Below, in pieces: positions 24,920 through 32,658 of a stretch of 64,000 bases of DNA. Under the pieces are notes generated by a model. The model made no database searches. It worked only from the letters and a program-made list of their open reading frames with translations, and had not been told where the DNA came from. A program made the position numbers and the translations under genes. Source of the stretch: Flavobacterium silvaticum (GTDB lineage: Bacteria > Bacteroidota > Bacteroidia > Flavobacteriales > Flavobacteriaceae); the NCBI RefSeq assembly GCF_012911565.1, contig NZ_JAAMPU010000108.1, forward strand, positions 124,001 to 188,000, given 5' to 3'. Position 1 is the stretch's first letter; each line of letters opens with the position of its first letter.

Positions 24920-25456
24920 ATGATTAGCGAAAAACTCATACAATCCTGCCGCAAAATGCACCGTGAGGCGCAACGCGAGGTGTATGAGATTATGGGGCCG
25001 ATACTTTTCAGGACCTGTAAACGCTACCTCAAAAAAGAGGAAGAAATCGAAGACGTTCTCGCAGAAGTGTTTTTCACCCTATTCACCAAACTCGATCAAT
25101 TGCGCGAAGATTATGCTTTTGAGGCATGGGCACGGACCATAACCGTAAACCAATGTCTTTTACGTTTAAGAAGACAGGTCAATTTCAACATTTACATTGA
25201 AGAATCGAACGTCGATTCTGCTCATTCGACACAACCCGATTCCGGAATACAGGAAGAAGATTTACTCAAACTGCTCGATATTTTACCGGAAGGTTGCCGG
25301 ACTGTTTTCAACCTTTATGCTATCGAAGGATACGGACACAAGGAAATTTCGGAACAATTGGGAATTTCAGAAGGCACTTCAAAATCACAACTCAATGTGG
25401 CACGTACCAAATTACAAAATCTGGTAAACGTCCATTACTACAGACAAGCCAAATGA
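24920..25456 (+). CDS. ECF-type RNA polymerase sigma factor
   Basis: Sigma-70 family factor of 178 residues with only regions 2 and 4. Region 2 is AQREVYEIMGPILFRTCKRYLKKEEEIEDVLAEVFFTLFTKLDQL with the core-binding segment, and WARTITVNQCLLRLRRQ is the -10 recognition helix. Region 4 is LPEGCRTVFNLYAIEGYGHKEISEQLGISEGTSKSQLNVARTKLQ, with the HTH SEQLGISEGTSKSQL. The stop overlaps the start of the following anti-sigma-like gene (ATGATGA). It heads a four-gene cassette and probably drives it; it should be held inactive by the next protein. Confidence 0.95.
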   Translation: MISEKLIQSCRKMHREAQREVYEIMGPILFRTCKRYLKKEEEIEDVLAEVFFTLFTKLDQLREDYAFEAWARTITVNQCLLRLRRQVNFNIYIEESNVDSAHSTQPDSGIQEEDLLKLLDILPEGCRTVFNLYAIEGYGHKEISEQLGISEGTSKSQLNVARTKLQNLVNVHYYRQAK

Positions 25457-26406
25457 TGAAGGATAAAAATAACATAGACGACTTGTTCCGCGAAGCCGAT
25501 AGAAAACCGGCCAACGACTTCCCGATCAACGAAAAGTTGTGGTCCCGCGTCGAGGAAAAACTCGAGAAGCAACATCTGTCGAAATCAAAAAACACCTGGA
25601 AGAAACTGGCCGTCGCAGCCTCTTTGCTTTTATTTGTTTCGATAGGTTTCCAGTTGTGGCAGGATAAGATTGATGAAGTGCCATCTGAAATCAGACTGGA
25701 AAAAAAATCGACAATTCCGGAAGATAAGAGAACAAATTCCCAGATACAGATGGATTCCCTGGTTCCGGAAGTCTCTACTAAAACAGCAACTAAAGTGGTT
25801 GAACTGAATCTCGTTTCTCCAAATGCAAAAGCCGATGCCAAAGCTATCCAGGGTTTTGTGGCACCGAGTGTTTCAACTGTTGCCTCTGCCCCGCTCACCA
25901 CTCAAATTCCCCAATCAGAAGAATCGATTTTAAAAGAAAAGTCCGAAGAAACGCAGGACGCCATAGTTGGATATTCGAGCAATCGACAGGTGAATAAACC
26001 AAACGCCAACCGTCGCCTGGATTTTAATTCTAACGACGATTATCAAACCACTTCAGCCAGCCCGCAAAAAGATAAAGAACCGCTCTATGTAGTTAACGGC
26101 AAAGCCATTACAGCCGAAAATGACAAAGAATACGACCGCAAAAAGAAAAAGATGATTCCGGAAGGAGTTGAAATTGACTCGGTTACACATTTAAAGGAAC
26201 CACTTTATATAATCAATGGCGTGGAATACAGCGAGTATGAACTTTTCGGCGACAAACCCACAAGTCCGTACGCCCCATTACAGAAGCAGGAAATCGAAGA
26301 AATGAAAATATACCAGGAAACGGAAGCTGTGAAGAAATTCGGGCCCAAAGGAAAAAAAGGTGTCGTAGTAATCAAAACGACAAATGGTAAACCGCTAAAA
26401 AAATAA
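25453..26406 (+). CDS. Membrane anti-sigma-like protein with TonB-plug-like C-terminus
   Basis: A 317-residue single-pass protein. The N-terminal 50 residues should be cytoplasmic (NIDDLFREADRKPANDFPINEKLWSRVEEKL), of the kind that binds ECF sigma factors; a membrane segment lies at 51-69 (KLAVAASLLLFVSIGFQLW). The periplasmic part is low complexity to about residue 205. It then has two plug-like motifs, EPLYVVNGKAI (209-219) and EPLYIINGVEY (249-259), the second followed by LQKQEIEEMKIYQETEAVKKFGPKGKKGVVVIKTTNG. This matches the DGvP...[31 protein letters not shown] part of SusC plugs. It overlaps the sigma gene by 4 bp. The anti-sigma role is inferred from position and topology. Confidence 0.85.
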   Translation: MMKDKNNIDDLFREADRKPANDFPINEKLWSRVEEKLEKQHLSKSKNTWKKLAVAASLLLFVSIGFQLWQDKIDEVPSEIRLEKKSTIPEDKRTNSQIQMDSLVPEVSTKTATKVVELNLVSPNAKADAKAIQGFVAPSVSTVASAPLTTQIPQSEESILKEKSEETQDAIVGYSSNRQVNKPNANRRLDFNSNDDYQTTSASPQKDKEPLYVVNGKAITAENDKEYDRKKKKMIPEGVEIDSVTHLKEPLYIINGVEYSEYELFGDKPTSPYAPLQKQEIEEMKIYQETEAVKKFGPKGKKGVVVIKTTNGKPLKK

Positions 26407-26411
26407 CTCTC

Positions 26412-26750
26412 ATGGAAAAAGTCAAAATCCTGTTCTTTACAATCCTGTTTTTTACATCGTTTGTGATTTATGCCCAACAAAATAATGGAAGCACCATCTA
26501 CTTCAAAAACCAAATCCCGAAACAGGAAGCAAAACCGTTTCAGGCAACTACAAAAAAACCCTTATTCATCCTGGATGGAAAAGAGTCTACACAGATAGCA
26601 ATATCGGAACTCAAACCTGAAAATATAGAATCGATCAACGTACTCAAAGATTCATCGGCCGTTACTCTATACGGCGACAAGGGTAAAGACGGGGTTATTC
26701 TCATCACTTCCAAAAAACCTGCATCCAAAGCTCCGACGGAGCAAAAATAA
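26412..26750 (+). CDS. Short exported protein made of a partial TonB-receptor plug
   Basis: A 112-residue protein with signal peptide (ILFFTILFFTSFVIYAQ). Apart from a short linker, the mature protein is one plug fragment: PLFILDGKESTQIAISELKPENIESINVLKDSSAVTLYGDKGKDGVILITSKK (residues 50-102). It aligns with residues 192-241 of the SusC at 61308 (PLIVVDGIPG...[31 protein letters not shown]). It has no barrel and no N-terminal plug half. It starts 5 bp after the anti-sigma-like gene and 25 bp before the VWA gene. Function unknown; a signalling or docking module is likely. Confidence 0.85.
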   Translation: MEKVKILFFTILFFTSFVIYAQQNNGSTIYFKNQIPKQEAKPFQATTKKPLFILDGKESTQIAISELKPENIESINVLKDSSAVTLYGDKGKDGVILITSKKPASKAPTEQK

Positions 26751-26775
26751 TCTTACTCACATAAATCTTTACGTC

Positions 26776-28698
26776 ATGAAAAAGTTCAAAACCTTTTCGG
26801 CAGGCATTCTTATGCTTGTAACGTTCCTGTCTTTTGGCACGGGAATCAGCCTTGTTACTTCTGTAAAAGAAGAGAAAACGATAACCGGAACTGTGGTTGA
26901 CAACAGCAAACTTCCACTACCCATGGTAACTGTCGTCAACCGGAATACAAAAGCCGCAACCAACACTGATGTTGATGGAAAATACAGCATCAAAGCCAAA
27001 ACGGGCGATGTGCTTGAATTTACTTTTGTCGGGTTTGTTGCCCAGAAAATTACGGTTGGTGCCCTATCCAAAATAAATGTTATGCTTAAGGAGGATGCAA
27101 ATTCGCTTGATGAAGTTGTAGTGGTCGGTTATGAAAAATATGATAAAAAGTCGTCGGTTGTCAGTGCACTTCAGACCCGTGTTGCCGGAGTAAGTATTTC
27201 ATCAAATTCAGAAATGAATTATAGTCGCGATGATATTACAAATAGACAAATTTACGGAGGAAAAACCATCCCTTCTCCAAACGACGAAGACTATGGCAAA
27301 CTCATCGAAAATCCGTTCACAAGTCCAAAGAGCGAACCGCTTTCCACATTTTCAATCGATGTTGACAATGCTTCCTACAGCAACATTCGCAGGTTTTTGA
27401 ACAACGGCCAGCGCGTTCCGGTCGATGCTGTACGCACCGAGGAAATGGTCAACTTTTTCAAATACGATTATCCGCAGCCTCAAAACAACAGACCGTTTTC
27501 GATCAATACCGAATATTCCGATTGCCCGTGGAATACAGACAGCAAGTTGTTACGCATTGGGCTTCAGGGAAAAGTATTGCCGACTGAAAATCTTCCGGCA
27601 TCAAACCTTGTCTTCCTGATCGATGTTTCGGGATCTATGCAAGACATGAATAAATTGCCTCTTTTAAAGGAATCGCTTAAAGTACTGACCAAACAATTAC
27701 GGGATGAAGACCGGGTTTCCATGGTAGTTTACGCCGGAGCTGCCGGACTCGTATTGCCACCAACTTCAGGCAAGGACAAGAAAACCATCATTGCCGCACT
27801 CGACAAACTGGAAGCCGGAGGAAGCACTGCGGGCGGCGCTGGTATCGAACTGGCTTACAAAACCGCACAGGAACATTTTATCAAAGGCGGAAATAACAGA
27901 GTGATTTTGGCAACCGATGGAGATTTCAACGTAGGCTCATCCTCGAATTCTGATATGGAAACATTGATCGAGCAAAAAAGAAAATCCGGTGTTTTCCTGA
28001 CTGTTCTGGGTTATGGAATGGGGAATTACAAAGATTCTAAAATGGAAATCCTGTCCGATAAAGGCAACGGCAATTACGCCTACATCGACAACATCCAGGA
28101 AGCCAACCGTTTTCTCGGAAAGGAATTCAAAGGTTCGATGTTCGCCATTGCAAAGGATGTAAAGATCCAAATCGAGTTCAATCCGGAATTCGTGCAGAGT
28201 TATAAACTCATCGGATACGAAAACAGGAAATTGCGTCCGGAAGATTTCGTAAACGATGCCATCGATGCAGGCGAACTCGGAAGCGGGCACACGGTAACGG
28301 CACTTTATGAAATTGTCCCGACAGGCGTAAAAAGTCCGTTTGTCATCGATAGCGCCAACCTAAAATACACCAAAACCGAAACATCTCTGAACAAATTTCC
28401 CGAAGAACTCGCAACCTTAAAGTTCCGCTACAAAAAACCAGACGGTGACGTAAGTACTGAAATCTCAAAAGTGGTTTCACATAATTCGGTTCCAATGGAA
28501 AAAGCTTCGGCAGACATGAAATTCGTCTCGGCAGTCGCTTGGTTCGGATTGGTTCTCAGAGAATCTAAATATATCCAAAGTAAATCCGTCGAGGCCATCC
28601 GTGAATTGGCGAGCCAGGGATTGACAAAAGATCCGGACGGATACAAAGCAGAATTCATCAGATTAACCGAAACTCCAGCTTACCTGGCGCAAAATTAA
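26776..28698 (+). CDS. Exported VWA-domain protein with carboxypeptidase-like/plug N-terminus (YfbK-like)
   Basis: A 640-residue exported protein. After the signal peptide is a carboxypeptidase-regulatory-like beta sandwich (ITGTVVDNSKLPLPMVTVV...VMLKED, about 37-106), then a SusC-like TonB-box and plug start (SLDEVVVVGYEKYDKKSSVVSALQTRVAGVSIS, 110-142). The rest is a YfbK-type core: PLSTFSIDVDNASYSNIRRFLNNGQRVP, a VWA domain with the complete MIDAS motif DVSGS (283-287), and a C-terminal domain ending EFIRLTETPAYLAQN. VWA domains bind protein ligands through a metal. It is the last gene of the sigma cassette and ends at a bidirectional terminator. Confidence 0.92.
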   Translation: MKKFKTFSAGILMLVTFLSFGTGISLVTSVKEEKTITGTVVDNSKLPLPMVTVVNRNTKAATNTDVDGKYSIKAKTGDVLEFTFVGFVAQKITVGALSKINVMLKEDANSLDEVVVVGYEKYDKKSSVVSALQTRVAGVSISSNSEMNYSRDDITNRQIYGGKTIPSPNDEDYGKLIENPFTSPKSEPLSTFSIDVDNASYSNIRRFLNNGQRVPVDAVRTEEMVNFFKYDYPQPQNNRPFSINTEYSDCPWNTDSKLLRIGLQGKVLPTENLPASNLVFLIDVSGSMQDMNKLPLLKESLKVLTKQLRDEDRVSMVVYAGAAGLVLPPTSGKDKKTIIAALDKLEAGGSTAGGAGIELAYKTAQEHFIKGGNNRVILATDGDFNVGSSSNSDMETLIEQKRKSGVFLTVLGYGMGNYKDSKMEILSDKGNGNYAYIDNIQEANRFLGKEFKGSMFAIAKDVKIQIEFNPEFVQSYKLIGYENRKLRPEDFVNDAIDAGELGSGHTVTALYEIVPTGVKSPFVIDSANLKYTKTETSLNKFPEELATLKFRYKKPDGDVSTEISKVVSHNSVPMEKASADMKFVSAVAWFGLVLRESKYIQSKSVEAIRELASQGLTKDPDGYKAEFIRLTETPAYLAQN

Positions 28699-28716
28699 AT
28701 AACAACTAACTCAAAC

Positions 28717-28750
28717 GAAAAACGGGCCTCTTTTGAAGCCCGTTTTTTTT
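28717..28750. terminator. Bidirectional terminator between the VWA and PNGase F-like genes
   Basis: Stem ACGGGC/GCCCGT with a 10-base loop, flanked by As on one side and nine Ts on the other; it can serve both convergent genes. Confidence 0.92.
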
Positions 28751-31700
28751 TATTGGATAACCAGTTTCTTGGTTTCGGTATTTCCGTCTTTTTCAATTTT
28801 GACCAGATACATTCCGGCGTTGAGCTGGCCTTCGTCGAATGTGACAATAGTGTCGTCTGCCATTTTTTCACGGATGACTTTTCCAAGCATATCGACCAAC
28901 GTGATTCTGGAATCGATAAGATTGTCGCCTTCCACACGGAATTGTCCTTTCGATGGGTTCGGATATAACCTGATGGAATGATCGGCAACCAAAGTTCCAG
29001 TTGAAAGCAATGAATTCACCGAGAAGCTATAGTCGAATCCGCCGCCAAAATCCGGATTGAACGTTTTGATGATGGCGTTATTTTCGTCAAGCAGACGCAT
29101 ATATCCTGTTCCCTGAGAGGTATCGGCCCACCAGCTAAGTCCGTTGTTTCCGGTATCTTCGACTCTCAAATGATAACAACCCGGTGTGATTTGCGGAGCC
29201 GTGTAGGTGTAGGTGTTTACCGTGTTAGCCACCGTGAAGGTTTTGGAATCGACCACGTTTCCGGCATCGTCATATAACGTATAACTGTTTTGAGTCGGGG
29301 CCGAATTGGTCTTCAGGCGAATCTTGAACGTCGTAGGTAAAACATCGGGCAAACTGAATGAAGAGGTAAAGCTGTTGTTATTGCTGTATCCGTCAGCCGC
29401 ATTGTTCACGGTAAGAATCTGGACATGGAACTTGTTAGATGAAGCCGCGACTCCGCTGTCCCATAACTGTTGTGTCGGTAATACCACATCGGTAGCGTTC
29501 ATGGAAGCGAGTGTGCCGTTCCACGTATAGGTTTGATGTTCTGTCGATTCATTGAGCCAGTATTCAAAATTCACGGTCGTAATCGCACTGGCTCCGGTAT
29601 TGCGCAACAAAATACGCGGCTGTTCGCACATTGGGTTGATACGTGAATATTCTGCGTTGACATTATTTGGCGCTTTTACGGTTTCTAAAGAAGCATCGGT
29701 TGTAAAATTCGGCGCTCCGTAACCAATGACCTGATGTGCGACTATGTATCTGTAATCACCGCTAGAAACCGATGGGTTCGACGTACGGTAATCCAAAGCC
29801 ACTGTAGTTCCAGGAGTCGCAAAAGAGGTGATGTCCTGTTCTTTCAATAAAGATCTCTGACCCGGACACCAACCCTGGCGGTTATACACCCATGTCCCTC
29901 CTTGCGGAAAAATTGGGTTCTCGGAACAATCCTGTGTAATCGTCCAACTCAAAACTTGTGTATTATTGGCACGGATACGGTGCGAGATAACGCCTCCACT
30001 CTGCGAAAATTCACCTTGTTGCCCGTGACCGGTGATTGAAGATTTCAACTTGAACGAAGCGGCTTCACTGCTGAAAGCAAAATTATTCGTAGGCAATTTT
30101 GTTCCGCTGTTGATGTCGGCGATTGGGATTCCACCCATGCGATAGCCACCTTGCCACAACTGCTCGTATTGGACTACATTTCTTGGAGGCGTACCGACGA
30201 TGAACAAAAATTCAAGATCCATTTCTTCCTGACGTTCACCGCCCATACTGATGATAATCCTTTTGTTTCCTTTCAACAGACGCACATAATCGGACATATC
30301 GAAAAACCAACTCTTTCCATCAGGACCTAAATCTAGCCCGATTCCATAAGGCGTGACAAACGATACGAGTTCGTTATAGAATGGATAGCGTTTGAAGTAA
30401 GCCAATGATGTAACCGTAATGGTTCCTTCGGCAGTTACCGGAAGCGTGGAAGTAACTTCTCCGGTCAATCCGTTGTACACATTTTCCGGCGATGCATCGA
30501 AAAGATATTGGGTCGATAACAGATTCAATGTATCATCCATCATAGGAACCACACCTTCATTGGACGTAACCGAATAATGCCTGACGCTTCTCGCCGCTCG
30601 CGGATATGAATACCGTTCCGTCACCGGCGTATTCGTTTGGTCGTAAACACCACGATAGAATGTCAGGTTCGGGAGCAAAGTTGATTCTGTAAACGTAGTC
30701 GTGAGCTGGTCGCCTCTTTCAAAGCCCCAACTGATATTATTTGCCGGCGATGTGATGCTGTGCTTGCTGTCTGAAACCGTTTGCCCGGAAAGTTCATCGA
30801 GTTTATAGTAGGCGACAAGATTGGCATAATCCGGATGTGTCGCATCGATCGATTTGTTCTTCCACGCCAGGATATTCGCAGCCGAAATCTCCTTGTCCCA
30901 AACAGTCAATTCACGTATTTTTCCTTTGAAATTACGGTCGACACCACCATCGATCATCTTTCCGAGGTAGAATTTGAGCAATTGGATCGCGCGGGTTTTT
31001 TCTGTCCCTGTATTCCAGACAGCTCCGTTGAGATACACTTTCATGGATCCGGTAGTCGCATTTTTGACGAAAGCCCAATGGTTCCACTGTCCTTTGATAT
31101 TGCTGTCCAGACCATATGGTTTCTCGATCCTGTCGAAACCTCCATCGACATATCCGCAGTCAAAATAAATCTGTCCGGCCCAAGGCAGGTGCAGGTTGAG
31201 TTCGCGTTGGTTGACATCGTCAGAATAGCCGTAAACAATGCTACAATCCGTTGGTTGCGTAACCGGATCGCCATAGGCCCAGAACGTCACCGAAAGTTCG
31301 TTTGAAATGGTGTTGAAGAATTGGGTATTGATATCGACATCACCCGCCGATGTTTCAATCGAAGCGATATTACTCGCACTCAGGCTTCGCAATTCACTGT
31401 TCGAAAAGCCCGAAACCTGTATGTCCGGGGCAGTCGTATCGTTCGAAAAAGAAAATTCAACGATAATATTGCTTGTCCCGTCCCAATTATACGGTGTGTG
31501 GAATTGTATGCGGTTCGCGCCCGGAACAAAAGTGTAATTGCTGAAGAAAACTTCGGTGAAGCCTGTGAATCCAACCGATTGGGCCGGAAGGCTCGTCAAT
31601 GCAGTCGTCTTGATACTGACGCGAAGGAATTTTGCCAGTCCGCCCGCGTTTGTCACATTCAATCCCAATCCGTCGATTTCTCCGGCTGAAAAACCTGCGG

Positions 31701-32232
31701 CAGTCAATTGAGCGGCGGTAAACAACAAATGCGAACGCCCGCTGCGAAGACTTGTGCGGAACAGGCTCGTCATCGCTTCTGAACCGGAACCGACCGTATT
31801 TGAAGTCTCGGATGTTGTACTGTTGATGGTTACCTGTTGTTGGGCAAAATCATAATGGTCATATGTCTGCTGTGTCGTATATGGAAAAGATGTACCTGTA
31901 AAATTTGAAATCTGATAGTCCGGCCAGTTCGCGGAGACTTTTTCTACTTTGGCGCTATCGGCTATAAAAGTGTTGCACGAATAATCCCATTCGCCGCAGC
32001 CTGTGACGCCGTCATCAGACCCGTTGAGTATGGTTCCGTTTTTACAACGCAAATTGTATTTAAGCAGGATTTTTTCAAAAGTCAGCCCTGGTGTATCCGG
32101 AAAATGGACCAGTGTATCGCGGGATGTACTGTTGTGGTTGAATGTCTGGACGTGAATCGTGTCACCGACGTTTTGCGCCTGGGAAACACCGATAAAAGCC
32201 AGAAATAAGAGAATGAGTAGTTTTTGTTTCAT
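28750..32232 (-). CDS. Secreted PNGase F-like protein with inserted LamG domain and T9SS sorting tail
   Basis: A 1160-residue exported protein. Signal peptide to about residue 20. Residues 24-95 resemble the first part of peptide-N-glycosidase F, with the catalytic Asp in CGEWDYSC (EWD 81-83). Residues 100-600 are an insertion with a LamG-type jelly roll (about 300-480; ELSVTFWAYGD...GQWNHWAFVKN...MKVYLNGAVWNTG...GKIRELTVWDKEIS). The PNGase F fold resumes at about 620 (ELVSFVTPYGIGLDLG...EFLFIVGTPPRNVVQYEQLW), then SSITGHGQQGEFSQSGG (candidate catalytic Glu 741) and ENPIFPQGGTWVYNRQGWCPGQRS (to 793), close to the known NRAGWCPG-type motif. The end is a T9SS type A tail (HSIRLYPNPSKGQFRV...MYLVKIEKDGNTETKKLVIQ). 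Expected to remove N-glycans from glycoproteins at the cell surface; activity not proven. Confidence 0.82.
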   Translation of the reverse strand: MKQKLLILLFLAFIGVSQAQNVGDTIHVQTFNHNSTSRDTLVHFPDTPGLTFEKILLKYNLRCKNGTILNGSDDGVTGCGEWDYSCNTFIADSAKVEKVSANWPDYQISNFTGTSFPYTTQQTYDHYDFAQQQVTINSTTSETSNTVGSGSEAMTSLFRTSLRSGRSHLLFTAAQLTAAGFSAGEIDGLGLNVTNAGGLAKFLRVSIKTTALTSLPAQSVGFTGFTEVFFSNYTFVPGANRIQFHTPYNWDGTSNIIVEFSFSNDTTAPDIQVSGFSNSELRSLSASNIASIETSAGDVDINTQFFNTISNELSVTFWAYGDPVTQPTDCSIVYGYSDDVNQRELNLHLPWAGQIYFDCGYVDGGFDRIEKPYGLDSNIKGQWNHWAFVKNATTGSMKVYLNGAVWNTGTEKTRAIQLLKFYLGKMIDGGVDRNFKGKIRELTVWDKEISAANILAWKNKSIDATHPDYANLVAYYKLDELSGQTVSDSKHSITSPANNISWGFERGDQLTTTFTESTLLPNLTFYRGVYDQTNTPVTERYSYPRAARSVRHYSVTSNEGVVPMMDDTLNLLSTQYLFDASPENVYNGLTGEVTSTLPVTAEGTITVTSLAYFKRYPFYNELVSFVTPYGIGLDLGPDGKSWFFDMSDYVRLLKGNKRIIISMGGERQEEMDLEFLFIVGTPPRNVVQYEQLWQGGYRMGGIPIADINSGTKLPTNNFAFSSEAASFKLKSSITGHGQQGEFSQSGGVISHRIRANNTQVLSWTITQDCSENPIFPQGGTWVYNRQGWCPGQRSLLKEQDITSFATPGTTVALDYRTSNPSVSSGDYRYIVAHQVIGYGAPNFTTDASLETVKAPNNVNAEYSRINPMCEQPRILLRNTGASAITTVNFEYWLNESTEHQTYTWNGTLASMNATDVVLPTQQLWDSGVAASSNKFHVQILTVNNAADGYSNNNSFTSSFSLPDVLPTTFKIRLKTNSAPTQNSYTLYDDAGNVVDSKTFTVANTVNTYTYTAPQITPGCYHLRVEDTGNNGLSWWADTSQGTGYMRLLDENNAIIKTFNPDFGGGFDYSFSVNSLLSTGTLVADHSIRLYPNPSKGQFRVEGDNLIDSRITLVDMLGKVIREKMADDTIVTFDEGQLNAGMYLVKIEKDGNTETKKLVIQ

Positions 32233-32445
32233 TTCTAACGAATTGCGTGGTTTAGTAAGTCGCTAAAAATAACAAAAAAATAGCTCTGAAAGCATACAGC
32301 CCATCAAGGTTTTTGATTCTGTGTAAAACGATTTCCCATGTCGCGTCGATATCCTTAAAAAATTATACACTTATCTGCCAATGCGCAAATTGAATCGCAT
32401 AGATTATCGAATAGTCAACTTTTTAACAAACTCCTCAATTCCGGC

Positions 32446-32480
32446 CAAAAAAACAAAAGAGCCTGAATCATCAAGCTCTT
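32446..32480 (-). terminator. Terminator of the ABC-F gene
   Basis: On the minus strand AAGAGC pairs with GCTCTT around a 12-base loop, followed by TTTTGTTTTTTT. It lies about 180 bp beyond the stop codon, after the pyrimidine repeat. Confidence 0.75.
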
Positions 32481-32534
32481 ACAAATGATACGAATCACCC
32501 GATTCATTTTATTATGTCTTTATTCGCAGCCTTT

Positions 32535-32650
32535 TTCCAACGATTGCTTTCCAAACTTTCCCAAACTCCCTGACCTTTCCAAGCTTTTCCGACTTTTCGG
32601 TCGTTCCAGACTTTCCCGTCTTTCCTGACTTTTCCGACTTTTCCGACTCA
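32535..32650. repeat. Degenerate tandem repeat, unit about 9-10 bp (minus-strand GGAAAAGTC)
   Basis: About ten imperfect units; on the minus strand GTCGGAAAAGTCGGAAAAGTC, then GGAAAGACGGGAAAGTC, GGAACGACCG and GGAAAGTTTGGAAAG. Strand-asymmetric (purines on one strand). It would be transcribed as the 3' UTR of the ABC-F gene. Confidence 0.8.
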
Positions 32651-32658
32651 ATCCAAAA

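Larger units (their letters stand above)
32233..32658. other. Non-coding interval with terminator and pyrimidine repeat
   Basis: No gene supported. Contains the promoter side of the PNGase F-like gene (32233-32445), the terminator of the ABC-F gene (32446-32480) and a degenerate short tandem repeat (32535-32650). Confidence 0.6.

Noticed and set aside
30781..31305. Plus-strand frame of 174 codons inside the PNGase F-like gene
   Set aside because: Antisense shadow; the opposite strand shows continuous domain structure from signal peptide to T9SS tail.
32535..32650. Repeat array considered as CRISPR
   Set aside because: Units are about 9-10 bp, degenerate and without spacers.
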